Shown here in pieces: positions 1 through 11,100 of a stretch of 64,000 nucleotides of DNA (position 1 is its first letter; every line of letters starts with the position of its first letter). Source of the DNA: Brachionus plicatilis (lineage: Eukaryota > Rotifera > Eurotatoria > Ploima > Brachionidae). The translations under genes and the position numbers were made by a program. The stretch covers positions 3,307,217-3,371,216 of the forward strand of contig QEOQ01000508.1 of NCBI GenBank assembly GCA_010279815.1, read 5' to 3'. Below the pieces are notes generated by a model, which saw only the letters and a list, made by a program, of their open reading frames with translations, was not told where the DNA came from and made no database searches.

Positions 1-544
1 AGTGTTAGGATAAAATTTTATTTTAACACAATCAATTCAATTTTTAGAAAAAGATAAATACTTGGATTAACACCAAAGCATATTATGTGAATTCAAGGCA
101 TTATTCATGGATAAATTATCTTTAAATACTTTTTAGTAAAAATTACATATATAATTTTTATTTATAAGTCAATCTAAAGGTTCAATTAAAATATTTTATT
201 TTCAGTTGATATAAAATAGAAATAAAATATAAAATAAAAATTCGAAATTTTTAATATTGGAAATGAATATTAAGAAAATCAAATTTTTTTCACCTTTAAT
301 TTTTTATAAAAATAATTTTTATTTTTATAAATGATATTACCATTAATTAGTACTTAAATGAAAATAAGCATATAATTTCTGTGGTTCTGAGCTATTAATT
401 AATAAATTAAAAATCCAGTATTTTTTTGCTATTTTTTTTAGACTGTGATTATCAACTCCATAATTTTAGTTACTTACGGTATTTTCATACGACTGTCGAT
501 AATAATTGAATAGAATCATTTCCCTGAAATAAAGATGCTTTTTA
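1..544. other. AT-rich sequence upstream of the opsin
   Basis: I see no open frame, RNA gene or clear promoter element here. The stretch is nearly all A and T with short homopolymers. The opsin promoter should lie in or beyond it, but no motif stands out. Confidence 0.5.
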
Positions 545-3500
545 ATGCAAAAATATAATATGGTACCTGTCAAAATGTTCGTCAATGATTATTGGAAACA
601 ATTCGGACAAATCGAGCTCAAATGGCATTATTTGAACGCATTTATCTATGCTGCAATTGGCATTTTAAGCTTCATTGCCAATTCTATGGTTCTTTTGTAT
701 ATTTTTCGGTGAATTTTTTTAATAATATCGCTGTTTAGTGACTCATAATAATATATTTTTTAAGTATTAAAAAAAGGACGCACAGACCCAATGGAATAAT
801 GTTTTCAGTCAATTTGGCAATAGCTGATATTGGTAAAGTAATGATTAATTTACCAATGACTTCAATTAGCAGCTTTTATGGCGAATGGATTTTCGATCAA
901 ATAGGTAAAGATTTTTTTGTTTCCGCATTTATGGCTAAATTATTTTTATAATAATTAAAATTTGCTAATTAATTACTTATGCTTCTAAAATATTTATTTT
1001 TGTTGAAATTTTTAACCTTTTTTTTTAATTTAAATTCTAATTTTAACAAAAAATATTCATTAAACGTGTTGAAATTAATTTGTTTTTGTTTATTGAAAAT
1101 AATTCTCGGTCGAGAGACAAGTTAAAGGATAGTTTATTTGTTGACATTATTAACTTTTCACAAAATAATCGGTAACTAGACTTGGTTTGTTTGAATTTTC
1201 TCAATGGTTAAGATAAAAAATGAATTTTTAAATTGTAAGGAAAGTTGAATAGTATTCAAATCTTAACTTTATCTTATTTTTCACTCAGAAGAAGCTCGTT
1301 ACAGATAAACAAATAAATAAATAAAATAAGAAATTAACAAATTAAATTATCCTTAATAAAAATTCTAAAGTTCTAATCTCTTGGAAAAACTGACAATTAG
1401 AAAAATAGAGAAAAGATTCCTTTAAATTATTGAAAGGAATTTTTTCACTTTATTTTAATTTGGATATTTTTCAAAATATCGAAGCAATTTTAAATTTCAC
1501 ATTGTTTTATAATAAACATAATTTTAAATGAATTAAAAAATCAAAATTAGTTGAAATACTTAACGGCACATTTTAGGATTTTTTTTTTTCGAATAGTTAA
1601 TAATTTGAAAGAACCTATGAAGCGATTTGAAATTTGATATTTTTTAATTTAACCAATTTAGATAAAAATTATCGGCAAAGTAAAAATTTTTATCATGATT
1701 AGAAAAATCTTGCTTTTCCTATTGAATGGTGCAGAGTTGTTTAAAAGTCACAAGTCTCAGTCAACTCTAAGTCCGGACTTTTTTTTTGTTAAAATAAAGT
1801 CCAAGTCCAACACTTAATATTATTTTTTAATTTTTTTAGAGTCCGGCCACATGAATTTTTTTCCGTTTCAAGTAATTATTGTGGCGGCCTAGTTAAAGTC
1901 CAAAATTTCATGTGGCCGGACTTTAAAAAAAAAATAAAAAATAATATTAAGTTTAAGATCAATTTAAGACAACAATTTAAGATCCTTTTTCACACAAGTT
2001 CTAGCTAATGGTTACCTCTTATCAGGCTATTTTCAACTTTGTGATCGAATTTATATTTCATTAAACTTGGCATTGTGAATTTTCATACAAAACTTCCAAT
2101 ACAAAAATAAAAAAATTTTAATAACTTTTTTTCAAAATGTCAAAAACTTGTTCTGTAAATGAAACAAAGTGAAACAACTGTTGTTTCACCTTTTGCGGAA
2201 GTCTGCAAAATCTGTGCAAATTCTGCAAAATTGCACCCTATTTAAAAGTATTTAAAATTAAACGGAATTAATTTGCACAGATTTTGCAGACTTCCACAGT
2301 AGGTGAAACAAAAGTTGTTTCACTTTGTTTCATCTACAGAACAAGTTTTTGATATTTTGAACAAAAGTTATTAAAATTTTTTTATTTTTGTATTGGAAGT
2401 TTTGTATGAAAATTCACAATGCCATTAAACTTGTTTGCGTTTAGTACTGTTGACCATTCTTTTGACATATCACAAATCTTTGGCATTGTGAATTTTGGTA
2501 AAAAAAAAAACAAAAACAAGATATTAGAAATACCAAAACTTAAGTTCTGAAGGACCAAAACATATTCTCTAAATTTTAGCAACTACAATTTACAGAACAA
2601 TTGTTTTGGTCTTTCAAAACTTAAGCTTTGGTATTTTTATTATTTTGTCTTTGTTTTTTTTTATCAAAATTTACAATGTCCAAAATCTTGTCCATATCAT
2701 CTTGAAGCTTCAATTCGATAAAGAATTTTAAATGACGGCTATTAATTTGGTGTCGCCTTCATACAGTTTTAAATAATTTTCAATTAGTTCAAGCATCTCA
2801 TAGATATAAATAATGTACAGTGATGACAGTGGAATAGTGTTGAGGTATTGAGGTTTCTTTTTCTTCAAAAATTTTTCAAAGAATGGTCTGTAAAATTTCA
2901 GTTTTTATTAATCAAGAACATTAATAGATAATTATTTAAAAACTATTAAATTTCGATAGAAAAGTTTGTAGTTTTTTTTAGAATAGTGAACTAATAATTA
3001 ATTTCAAACAATTTTTTTACATTGTGATAATATCACAAATTAGATTGTAATTAAATAAATTTTAGTTAAATGTAAAAATAAAAAAATTTCTAATTGCAGT
3101 ATGCATTGATTCGAATTTTATCGTATTTTTGCGTACCGAATCTATGTAAGAATCCGCAGAGGAAAATCATTTTTATTGATAACAATTTTTATTTTTTAAG
3201 TATTTTTATCATTCCCTAAAATTAAAAAATACCACTAAAAATTCACATTATAATTATCAAGAAGTTAATAGATTAAATATTATTGCTTTCGGTGTTCTCT
3301 AGTAAATTAATTTTCTGCTATGAGAACTCAATTGTTAAAAAATTTTAAAAAATTCAACTTAAAATTAATAATAAACTTTTTAAAATAAATAGATCATCTC
3401 ATTAAAAAATAAAATAATAATTGATTAGATTTGATAAAAAACTGATCATTAAGAAAATGATTAAAAGAAATTAAAGACTTTTTAATGAGACAGTTAGAAC

Positions 3501-5591
3501 AAAACACACAAAAAGATAAAAAAACATAAATTCATAGTCCAAATTTTTTAAAATTTTTTAATTTGATATAAGAAAAAAAAGCATATTGTCATTTTTTTGT
3601 TGTTTCTTTAAAGAACTGTTATAAATTCTTTAGGATATTTTTGACTGGGCCATAAGGACTGTAAGCCATGACGAGTTAATATTTTCCGAAGCAACTCTTT
3701 GAGTGCGTTCAGACTGAAAGTCAAGATATCTTAAAAGATCTTGCACATCAAATCATTCCTCATGATCTTTCCAAAAAAAAACCTTTCAAATAGGAATTGG
3801 GAACTAAATCCCATAACCTTAGGTATTTCCTATAAATTTTTGATAGGACCTACTACTCTTTTCCCTGTTTTCATAAATCAACTTGAAAATAATTGATATA
3901 TTTTATTAATATGAAGGAGCTTTTGTTCGTCATAGATAAACAAATAATTTAATAAATAAAATAAATCGATCTTTTGAAAAAGAATTTAAATTTTTACCGT
4001 AAATTACAAATTGTTTTTATTTGATTTTTTGCCGTTCCACGTAGTTATTGCCACTCTTAAGTCAAAGTCTTTGAAACGACTTTTATTAAGAAAAAAATCT
4101 ATGAACTTGACTTTATGACAAATAAACAACTCTGGGTCCAAACAATAAACTCAATACAAAGAAAATTAGTTACAATTTATTTTATTTAGAATTTTTGGAA
4201 AAAATCTCAAGCTTTAATGCCTCATTAAACTTAACATAATTGATTTTAATGACTCAAGGCTTAAAACAAATCTTTAGAAATCAAAAGAGTTTAAAAAAAA
4301 ATGAAAAATAATCAAGCCTAAAAATTGTAGATTATCATTAATTAAAAATAAAATTTAATCTTTTTGAAAAATTACAGTACTAAGGCTTTCTATCTAAAAA
4401 TCATTCGCAACTTCAAATATATATATAAAGAATGATTTTTTTTAAAAATATTAAAAAAAATTTAATTAAATTTAATGACTTGACTTTGACTTATTGACTT
4501 TTAAACAATTCTAATTTTAGTTAGGCACTAAATATGAAATATTCTTACTTTTTAATTTTTTCTTGGTAAATTTTTAGCAAAATCAATTTTATTTAATAAT
4601 AACTTAACCAGTGAACAATAACTAAAATCTAAATTTAAATTTTTTCTTTAAGGTTGTGATATATATGGCTTTGCGGGCGGTCTTTTTGGATTCATAAGCA
4701 TAACCACTTTGGTATTCATGAGTGTGGAAAGATACCTCATTGTAAAATCACCTCTCAATATAGAATGCTTTAACGTGAAAATAAAAATGAGTAATTCTAG
4801 TTAAATCTATTTAAACAAATTGTTAAAATTAGAATTTTTTTAATAAAATTTTTTTCTTAGTTTGTATCACATTTACATGGATCTACTCGGCTTTAATGAT
4901 TATGATTCAGCTTTTTTCCAAAAACAGTTTTGTTCTGGAAGGCATGCTTACATCGTGTTCATTCGACTATTTAAGTCGAGACTCTCTCTCACGTTGCTAT
5001 ATGCTTTTGATGCTAGTTGGTGGTTTTGTGATTCCATTCATGCTGATCATAATATTTTACGTTCTGACAAAATTAGAAATTAAAAAAAAAAACAACTATT
5101 TTTTTCGTATGAATTCAAGCGAGCTGCGACGTTCACTAAATTCAATGAGTTTAATTGAAGATAATTCACTAAATTCACGAGAGATGGGACCAATTTTGAC
5201 CAAAAAGGATTCAGTGGAAGGAGGAACCAAAATTTGTGAATGGAAGGAGAAATTTTTGCCTGCCAAAAAAAATACATCTTCGGAAAGAAAAACTTCTTCT
5301 ACTCAATCGTCAAAAAACTATTATTATTTCTTATTAAGGCGCGAAAAAAGAGTACTTAAACGCATAATTTTAAATGTCACTTGCTTTTGTCTAGCATGGA
5401 TGCCATATGTTATCATGACATTGACAGCTCAATTTGGAAATAATATAGAAAATTATATTAATCCTTTTTCGACTTCCATTCCAGGAATAATAGCCAAAAT
5501 TTCTTCCATCTATAATCCAATACTTTACACATTGACAAACAAAAACTGTAAAAACTATTACAAGCGATTGTTACGTATTTCTAAAGAATGA
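545..5591 (+). CDS. Opsin (rhodopsin-type GPCR), four exons
   Basis: Exons 545-708, 765-904, 4653-4790 and 4861-5591 join in phase through GT-AG introns and give about 390 residues, the length of an invertebrate opsin. Seen directly: TM1 with GILSFIANS; TM2 after the RTHRPNG loop; the TM3 cysteine (C103) followed by YGFAGGLFGFISI and an ERY motif (127-129); the second-loop CSFDY with Glu at the rhodopsin-181 position; a long Ser/Lys-rich third cytoplasmic loop encoded in the last exon; and in TM7 a lysine (K360) six residues before NPILY (366-370). That lysine is the retinal Schiff-base site of opsins, so light reception at the plasma membrane is expected. The rhodopsin-113 position is Tyr, leaving the Glu-181 equivalent as likely counterion. 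The post-NPILY tripeptide is NKN, not the HPK of rhabdomeric opsins. The first ATG in frame after a stop was chosen as start; ATG 560 is a possible alternative. AATAAA lies at 5665. Opsin identity is firm; the class (r-opsin or xenopsin) is open. Confidence 0.9.
1288..1324 (+). repeat. Retroelement-like 3' tail
   Basis: The motif GAAGAAGCTCGTTACAGATA is followed by an AAAT/AATA repeat tail. Three related tails occur in the window (near 3911, 52361 and 63778), consistent with 5'-truncated SINE or LINE copies. Confidence 0.4.
1732..1975 (+). repeat. Foldback-family copy (CAGAGTTGTTTAAAAG end)
   Basis: It starts with CAGAGTTGTTTAAAAGTCAC, the same end as the foldback element at 6.5-7.0 kb. Internally, two arms around TCCGGCCACATGAA (near 1850) and TTCATGTGGCCGGA (near 1908) are inverted copies. 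No matching right terminus is visible close by, so the copy looks truncated or broken. Confidence 0.5.
2069..2423. mobile_element. Palindromic MITE, GGCATTGTGAAT family, copy A
   Basis: The 355-bp element begins GGCATTGTGAATTTTCATAC and ends with its inverted counterpart. Nearly the whole element folds into two long arms around an AT-rich centre. The 9-bp sequence ATTAAACTT flanks it perfectly at 2060-2068 and 2424-2432, which is a target-site duplication. A 9-bp duplication with long inverted arms fits Mutator- or Merlin-type elements; the superfamily is an inference. It has no coding capacity. Confidence 0.85.
2482..2680. mobile_element. Palindromic MITE, GGCATTGTGAAT family, copy B
   Basis: A shorter, more decayed copy begins GGCATTGTGAATTTTGG and ends TTTACAATGTC. 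The inverted arms include CTTAAGTTCTGAAGGACCAAAA and its counterpart near 2610. The flanks CAAATCTT and CAAAATCTT suggest an eroded target duplication. It lies only 58 bp from copy A. Confidence 0.7.
3911..3960 (+). repeat. Retroelement-like 3' tail
   Basis: GAAGGAGCTTTTGTTCGTCA is followed by TAGATAAACAAATAA and an AT-rich tail. It is related to the tails near 1288, 52361 and 63778. Confidence 0.4.
4020..4134 (-). repeat. Foldback-family end fragment
   Basis: The segment ends in AAATAAACAACTCTG, the inverted form of the CAGAGTTGTTTAAAAG terminus. It contains the CTTAAGTCAAAGTC-type subterminal sequence also seen in the 6.5-7.0 kb copy. It is probably a one-sided remnant. Confidence 0.4.
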
Positions 5592-5783
5592 TTTTTTTTT
5601 TATCTGAACTAAAATTTAATTTATTTGATCCGTAAAATTTAAAATAAGTAAAACCAAGTTTTAAAATAAATATTTAAGTGTTAAAATGGTTTAATTTTTT
5701 GTATTTGAATTACAAAATGTATCCAATGTTAAAATAACATTGAAAAAGTTTTATCTGTGCAGACTGTTTCTGACTAAAAAAAT

Positions 5784-7142
5784 TTAAAAAATCAAGAAAA
5801 AATAAAATATTAAATGAAAATTAAAACAGACAAATTGAAAAAGTCTGAATACCACAATTATTATTATTACTAAATTATCTGCAACGGAACTAAGTACTAT
5901 CGTACTTACAAAAAAATTTAAATTAGTTTTTGAATAAATGTCAAAATTGTTTTTAAAACCATTCACATTCGATTGATTCTTTACTACAGCTGGTAAAGCG
6001 TTCCAATATGGGGACACTCGATTTGTAAAAAAATTATGCCTTGCTGGACATGACTTAACAGCTTGTCTGTGTAGCGTGTCTTGGCTTCTTGTTGAACCAG
6101 CTGGTCCTGTTGCGAATGAGCTTGGAGGTAGGGCAATTGGATGGAACCACTCGATCCTGTTTAACTTTTTTTCAAGTTTAAAGAATTATATTAAGTCAGC
6201 TCTAATCCGACGTTCTTCAAGGCTAGTCAGTCCCAATACTTTGAGCCTTTCTTCATAACTCTTGTACCGGATAGATGGTACAAGTTTGATAGCTCTCTTT
6301 TGGACTTTTTTAAGTCGCTTTATGTCATGATTTTTGTGTGGACTCCAAGCCACTGATCCATACTCTAATATTGGTCTAACAAATGAGGTAAAGACAGACT
6401 TGTACAAAAGTCACAATAAAAAGTCTCAAAAAGTCATACTAGAACATTTAGGTTACTCTTTACCCAGAGTTGTTTAAAAGTCACAAGTCTTAAGAATACT
6501 AGAACATTTAGGTTACTCTTTACCCAGAGTTGTTTAAAAGTCACAAGTCTTAAGTCAAGTCAAAGTCTTGACTTTGACTTGTTGGAAAAAATTTAAAAAG
6601 TACAAGTCTTGACTTTGTAACTTTTAAGTTATTATTAATTTATTTAAAGAAATTAATTATTGATTAAAAAATATTATTAAATAAAAAATATTTTCATTTC
6701 ATATACTTATTCATTTCATATATTTTTTAAAAATAAAGTAATTAAGAATTTTAGGATTTTTTATTTAACTTAACGATAACTTTTATTTAAAAAATATTTA
6801 GTTTTAACTTAAATCTTTAAAAGATCAAAATTACACCGCAAAAGTGTTGTACTTTTTAAATTTTTTCCAACAAGTCAAAGTCAAGACTTGTACTTTTTAA
6901 ATTTTTTCCAACAAGTCAAAGTCTTGACTTTGACTTGACTTAAGACTTGTGACTTTTAAACAACTCTGCGTAAAGAGTAACCTAAATGTTCTAGTATTCC
7001 AATTCGTAAATGAATTCTTAAGTTTTCCAGGAATAGAATTAGCTCTGTGAATTATACTCGATATATGGTTGTCCCATTTCAAATCATCTTGTAAAATAAC
7101 ACCTAAATCTCGTTCTGAGTCTGAGTTTTCGATTACAGTCAA
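5784..7142 (-). pseudogene. Non-LTR (CR1/Jockey-like) reverse transcriptase, 3' remnant
   Basis: Three minus-strand pieces are recognisable as the C-terminal part of a LINE reverse transcriptase. Residues such as SERDLGVILQDDLKWDNHI occur at 6897-7142. FVRPILEYGSVAWSP followed by LKKVQKRA occurs at 6186-6407. SPYWNALPAVVKNQ with NGFKNNFD occurs at 5784-6017. In this family these lie just downstream of the catalytic palm, and the 3' end of the element is reached near 5.76 kb (CTGCACAGATAAAAC on the minus strand). The copy is 5'-truncated; the palm with its YxDD motif is absent. A foldback element (6437-6996) sits between the first two pieces and a pogo-like MITE abuts the upstream end at 7144. 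No function is expected. Confidence 0.85.
6437..6996. repeat. Foldback element inserted in the LINE
   Basis: Two inverted arms begin CAGAGTTGTTTAAAAGTCAC. They carry AAGTCAAAGTCTTGACTTTG-like subterminal repeats and surround an AT-rich centre. The left side holds an exact 60-bp tandem duplication (6437-6496 and 6497-6556). The left and right flanks also carry the same roughly 27 bp of LINE sequence (ACTAGAACATTTAGG) in opposite orientation, so the fold extends beyond the element into its target. Confidence 0.7.
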
Positions 7143-7143
7143 T

Positions 7144-7336
7144 TGGGGTAAATGTGATAATTCTTTACTTTGGGCCTAAATAAAATCAGAAGGGAAAGAG
7201 CTTATCAGGAGATTTTTTTTTTATAAATGAAAAAACTATTTTTTTCTTTGATTCAAAAAAATTTATTAAAAAAAATAAACGGTTCAAATTTTATAATGAA
7301 AAGAATACAAAACGGTTAATTATCATATTTACCCCA
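7144..7336. mobile_element. Pogo-like MITE
   Basis: This is a 193-bp element with inverted ends TGGGGTAAATGTGATAATT and TGGGGTAAATATGATAATT. It lies directly beside a second element with the same terminus, and the two ends meet head to head near 7320-7358 as a near-perfect palindrome. It has no coding capacity. Confidence 0.65.
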
Positions 7337-7340
7337 TACA

Positions 7341-7782
7341 ATGGGGTAAATATGATAAAATAGTTTAAAATGCAAAAAAGAAATGTGTTTCCACCTGTTT
7401 AGAAAATGGTAAAACCAGTCTTTACCTGGAGTATTGTTTTTAAAACGATTAGGGATCTTATTTGTAATCAGGTAGTTGCTTACCAAATCTCTGATAAAAG
7501 GAAAATGAATTCCGTGACCCCAATCACACAAATAACATATGATGTCCGCTAATAAATTTTCAAATTCACCAGAGATCGAAGGGCTTTTCCGAAACCAGGC
7601 TTTATGTTTTTTTTATGCAATCTATTATGTAAAGTAGCATAAGGTATGTTGTACCTTACTGAAGCTTGATGTATATTAATTTTTTTTTCATTAATTTGAT
7701 TAAGGGCCTTTTTGAGGGTGTCCTCAGAGTATTTTGGAGGGCTACTATTTGGTAATTTAAAGTTTTTTCGAGTCATTTTCAA
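7341..7782 (-). pseudogene. Pogo-like transposase, DNA-binding part only
   Basis: From ATG 7782 the protein reads MKMTRKNFKLPN, then a pipsqueak-type helix-turn-helix (YSEDTLKKALNQINEKK, SVRYNIPYATLHNRL). One frameshift near 7560 then restores the frame for a CENP-B/Tc5-type second DNA-binding domain (FPFIRDLVSNYL, RFKNNTPGKDWFYHFLNRW). The sequence stops at the element's inverted end, so the DDE catalytic domain is missing. A DNA-binding-only product could at most bind element ends; the frameshift suggests it is dead. Confidence 0.75.
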
Positions 7783-8174
7783 AATTTTGGTTTTTATCGC
7801 AATTTATATTCAATTATCGGTTCAACCCGAAAGTATGAGAAACATGTTTTTATTGAATTTCTCAAAAACCGTTATTTTTTTCTGAAATCTAAGTCCAGAT
7901 TTGAACTCGTCATCAAAAATTACATATAATAGGGTCTTTTGTTTAAAATAAACGATAATGGACAAAAAGTTTTTTTTTTCACAAACTCGGTTCTTTTGAT
8001 ATGGGATTGTTAATTGGCGGAAGATTAAAAAATAAATAAAAATTTTTTATAAAATATTTTTTCAAATTTTGTAAAGGGATAGTTTTTTTATATATTTTTT
8101 TTTATTTCATTCAAAAATTATTATCCAATCAGAATTTACAGCGGTTGAAAAAGAGAATTTTCATTATTACCCCA
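7341..8174 (-). mobile_element. Pogo-like transposon, internally deleted
   Basis: The inverted ends are TGGGGTAAATATGATAA at 7341 and TGGGGTAATAATGA on the minus strand at 8174. The element encodes only the N-terminal half of a pogo/Tigger transposase (7341-7782, minus). A direct repeat of 20 bp starting ATTATCGGTTCAACC occurs at 7813-7832 and 8174-8193, the second copy at the right boundary. Confidence 0.65.
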
Positions 8175-8193
8175 TTATCGGTTCAACCCGAAA

Positions 8194-11100
8194 CGACGGT
8201 AAATACAAATTATCTTCGATTTCAAAAAGATTTAAGTTTTCTTGATATTCAATTTATTGATAAAATATTACAATTTTTTAAATAAATTTGCACATTTTTT
8301 TGAAAATATCCACAAAAATAAAGATGTGTGCGGAGCTAAAGCTCTTTCAGATTGAAAAAATAAAAATCAAAAAATTAATAAATTAAGCATGAACAATAAA
8401 AGTTAAATAAAAATTTAAAGTTCATTCAATTAAATTTAAATTTTATTTATTTTTATTGAAAAAAAATAATCTTTTTTCATTATGATCTTTTGTTATCTTC
8501 TAAATTTAATATCAATATTTTCAATCACTTTTTTTTATTAGGATATTAAGATTTTGGTCTTATCACGTTTGTAGACTGTTAAGTAGCACATTTTTCCTTA
8601 TCAAATTTTATTCTTGTTCTAATATAGGATATATCTAATTAATTACAATACTCTTGTGACATTTGTGATAAAATCTATTTTTATTCTAATTTAAGTGTAA
8701 TTTTCCTGAAAAATCTCCGCCTGACATTTTAAATTGATTGATTTTTTTAAAATTTTTGAATATTTCTTTTAACAGGGTTTATTAATAGATATTTAAATTT
8801 TCCGTTTAAAAAGCCACTGGTCAAATTTTTTACAGATTAAAAATGTTTTAGAGATTTCCTTTCTTATTAAAAATAAAAATTGCAGTCAAAATTAAATTCA
8901 AAATATTCTAAACATTGTTTTAGAAGTTAGAAAAAAATTTGTTATTTAAATTTTCATAATTAAATTTTTTTTTATTCAAAAAGTGTTTCATTAATTTCAC
9001 GTGATAAATTTTATCTTAAATATTGATAGAAATCTATGAAAATTACACTGAAGAGTGTTTCCTGAAGCTTGGTTAATCAAAAATTATTAATAATAGCGAA
9101 ATATACTATACATTTTAAATAATGGAATTTATTTTATTAAATTTTTATTAAACTTAAAATTAAAGCCTTTATTAATCTAGCTTTGATAAAACTCTATATC
9201 TAAAAGCGATAAAACAACGATTTTTATCAAAACTGATGAAAATGCAAAAAAAAATTGCTAATAGGTTATTTTTGAATTGAATTTTTTTTGGATTGCAAAA
9301 AAAAAGATTAAAAACTTAAGTTAAAATTTAAATTCTTCCCTTAGTCCAGATTTAGTTATTCAAGTTTACATAGTCTTAAATAATTTTTTATCAAATTTCA
9401 AATTTCCATAAATTAAATTTTTTTGAGGAGGCACATTTTGGAAACAAAATACAGTAAAATTTAACAAAAAATTTTTATCCGAATTTCGATTCGGATAAAA
9501 TTAGTCTGCTGTACTTTTTTTTAAGCCATTCTAAAAAGTAAAAATTAAGGATCGAAGATACAAAAATTGTACTTTTAATCAGAATTTATTTAAATAAACT
9601 TTTAATTTAAAGCTTTTTTCTCTAATTTATTATTAAGATAAAACAAAAAAAATAAGAATTTGAAACATTTTATTACGCACATAGAAAAATTTCAAAATGC
9701 TAGTAAGTTTTGTTTTATTGAAAATTTTAAATGTTAAAATTTTTTAAATCCAAATACATTCCTATGTATCCTAAAATTTGAATTTTTATTAAATTTAACT
9801 TACAAATTTAAAAACCTATGTTAATTTTATTACAAAAAAATACTCTAAAACAAAATATTCTTCCTTAAGATAAATACTGACTTGAATTAAGACTTGTAAT
9901 TTAAAAACAAATCTGATTAAATTTTTTTTTTTCGTAATAGGATTCTGATGTATCAAAGCTTGTTAAATTATGTCTTTACAAAATTTGATCTTTTTAGCTT
10001 CAGATTAGTTTAAACTATGAATTTACCCATCTCCATAATACTAAAATTTACCTAAAGTTAAATGCGCATTTTTACGTTACCAAGAAAAGACAGATTATAC
10101 CATCATTGTAAGTAGAAAAGCTAATTAATAAAATTTAAAAATTTTTCAAAACATAATTAAAATTCTAATAAGTTCGCTTTTTTTCAAAGAATAATAGTCA
10201 AAGGCAGAAGCTTGAAAAAAAAATATTTTAAATCAATTGAAATAAGGCAAAATCGAAAATTGATTTGATTGAAAATTCATTTTTAGAATTTTTAGGTATT
10301 TTTAATGCATTTTAATTTTGTTTTTTGGTATTTTTTAGGTATCGAAAAAAATTTGCAAAAAAAACATATATTTATTCTCGATAATTTAATAAGTTTTTAG
10401 AATTTTTGTATTATAAAATATATTTTATAATAAATTTTGAATCTAAATAAGATTATAGGCGTAAAGTTTAATTAAAAGAATATAGTTCTTATTTTAGAAA
10501 GAATTATTAACGAAAAATTATCACATTACTTTCAAGAAAAATCTGAACTCAAAGTTTCTTCGAGATTTTTTCGTTAATTCAGATAACTGGGTATTTGTAC
10601 CTTATTTAATTAATTAACTTATCAAGATAATCATTTGAAATTTAATAAGGAATTAATTAATTTTTTAATTATTATTTGTTTTAAAATGAATTATAATCTA
10701 GATTATGTATTAAGTGATCCAAATTTGTATATCTAAGAAAAATCTTATAGAGATACTGATACTTTGATAAAATTCTACGATGAACTTCGGGTGATTAATT
10801 TAAATAAATACGAGCTCACGATTCCAAAATTTAAGCATGGTTTGTGAGTTGATTTGCTTTATTGAATTTTTCGCTTCAACTCATAACATTTTTACTTACT
10901 TCTGCCGAATTTGAACTGGAATTTTTATTTATTTTCAGTAGGAATTCGATCATGAATTTTTAGCATAAAAATTAGGTGAATTAACTAGCTTTGCGAAATT
11001 AAATACAAATTTAACAAAAATATTTTCTTTTTTAGAAAAATAAAATTAATCACATAAAACTCTCAAAAAATAATTTTAACATCTTATTTTGCATTATTTT

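Larger units (their letters stand above)
905..4652 (+). other. Long opsin intron 2 filled with repeats
   Basis: This intron is 3.7 kb while the other two opsin introns are about 60 bp. It begins GTAAAG and ends TTTAAG. It holds two palindromic MITEs (2069-2423, 2482-2680), foldback-family fragments (about 1732-1975 and 4020-4134) and two retroelement-like 3' tails near 1288 and 3911. The remainder is AT-rich with no coding signal. Confidence 0.75.
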
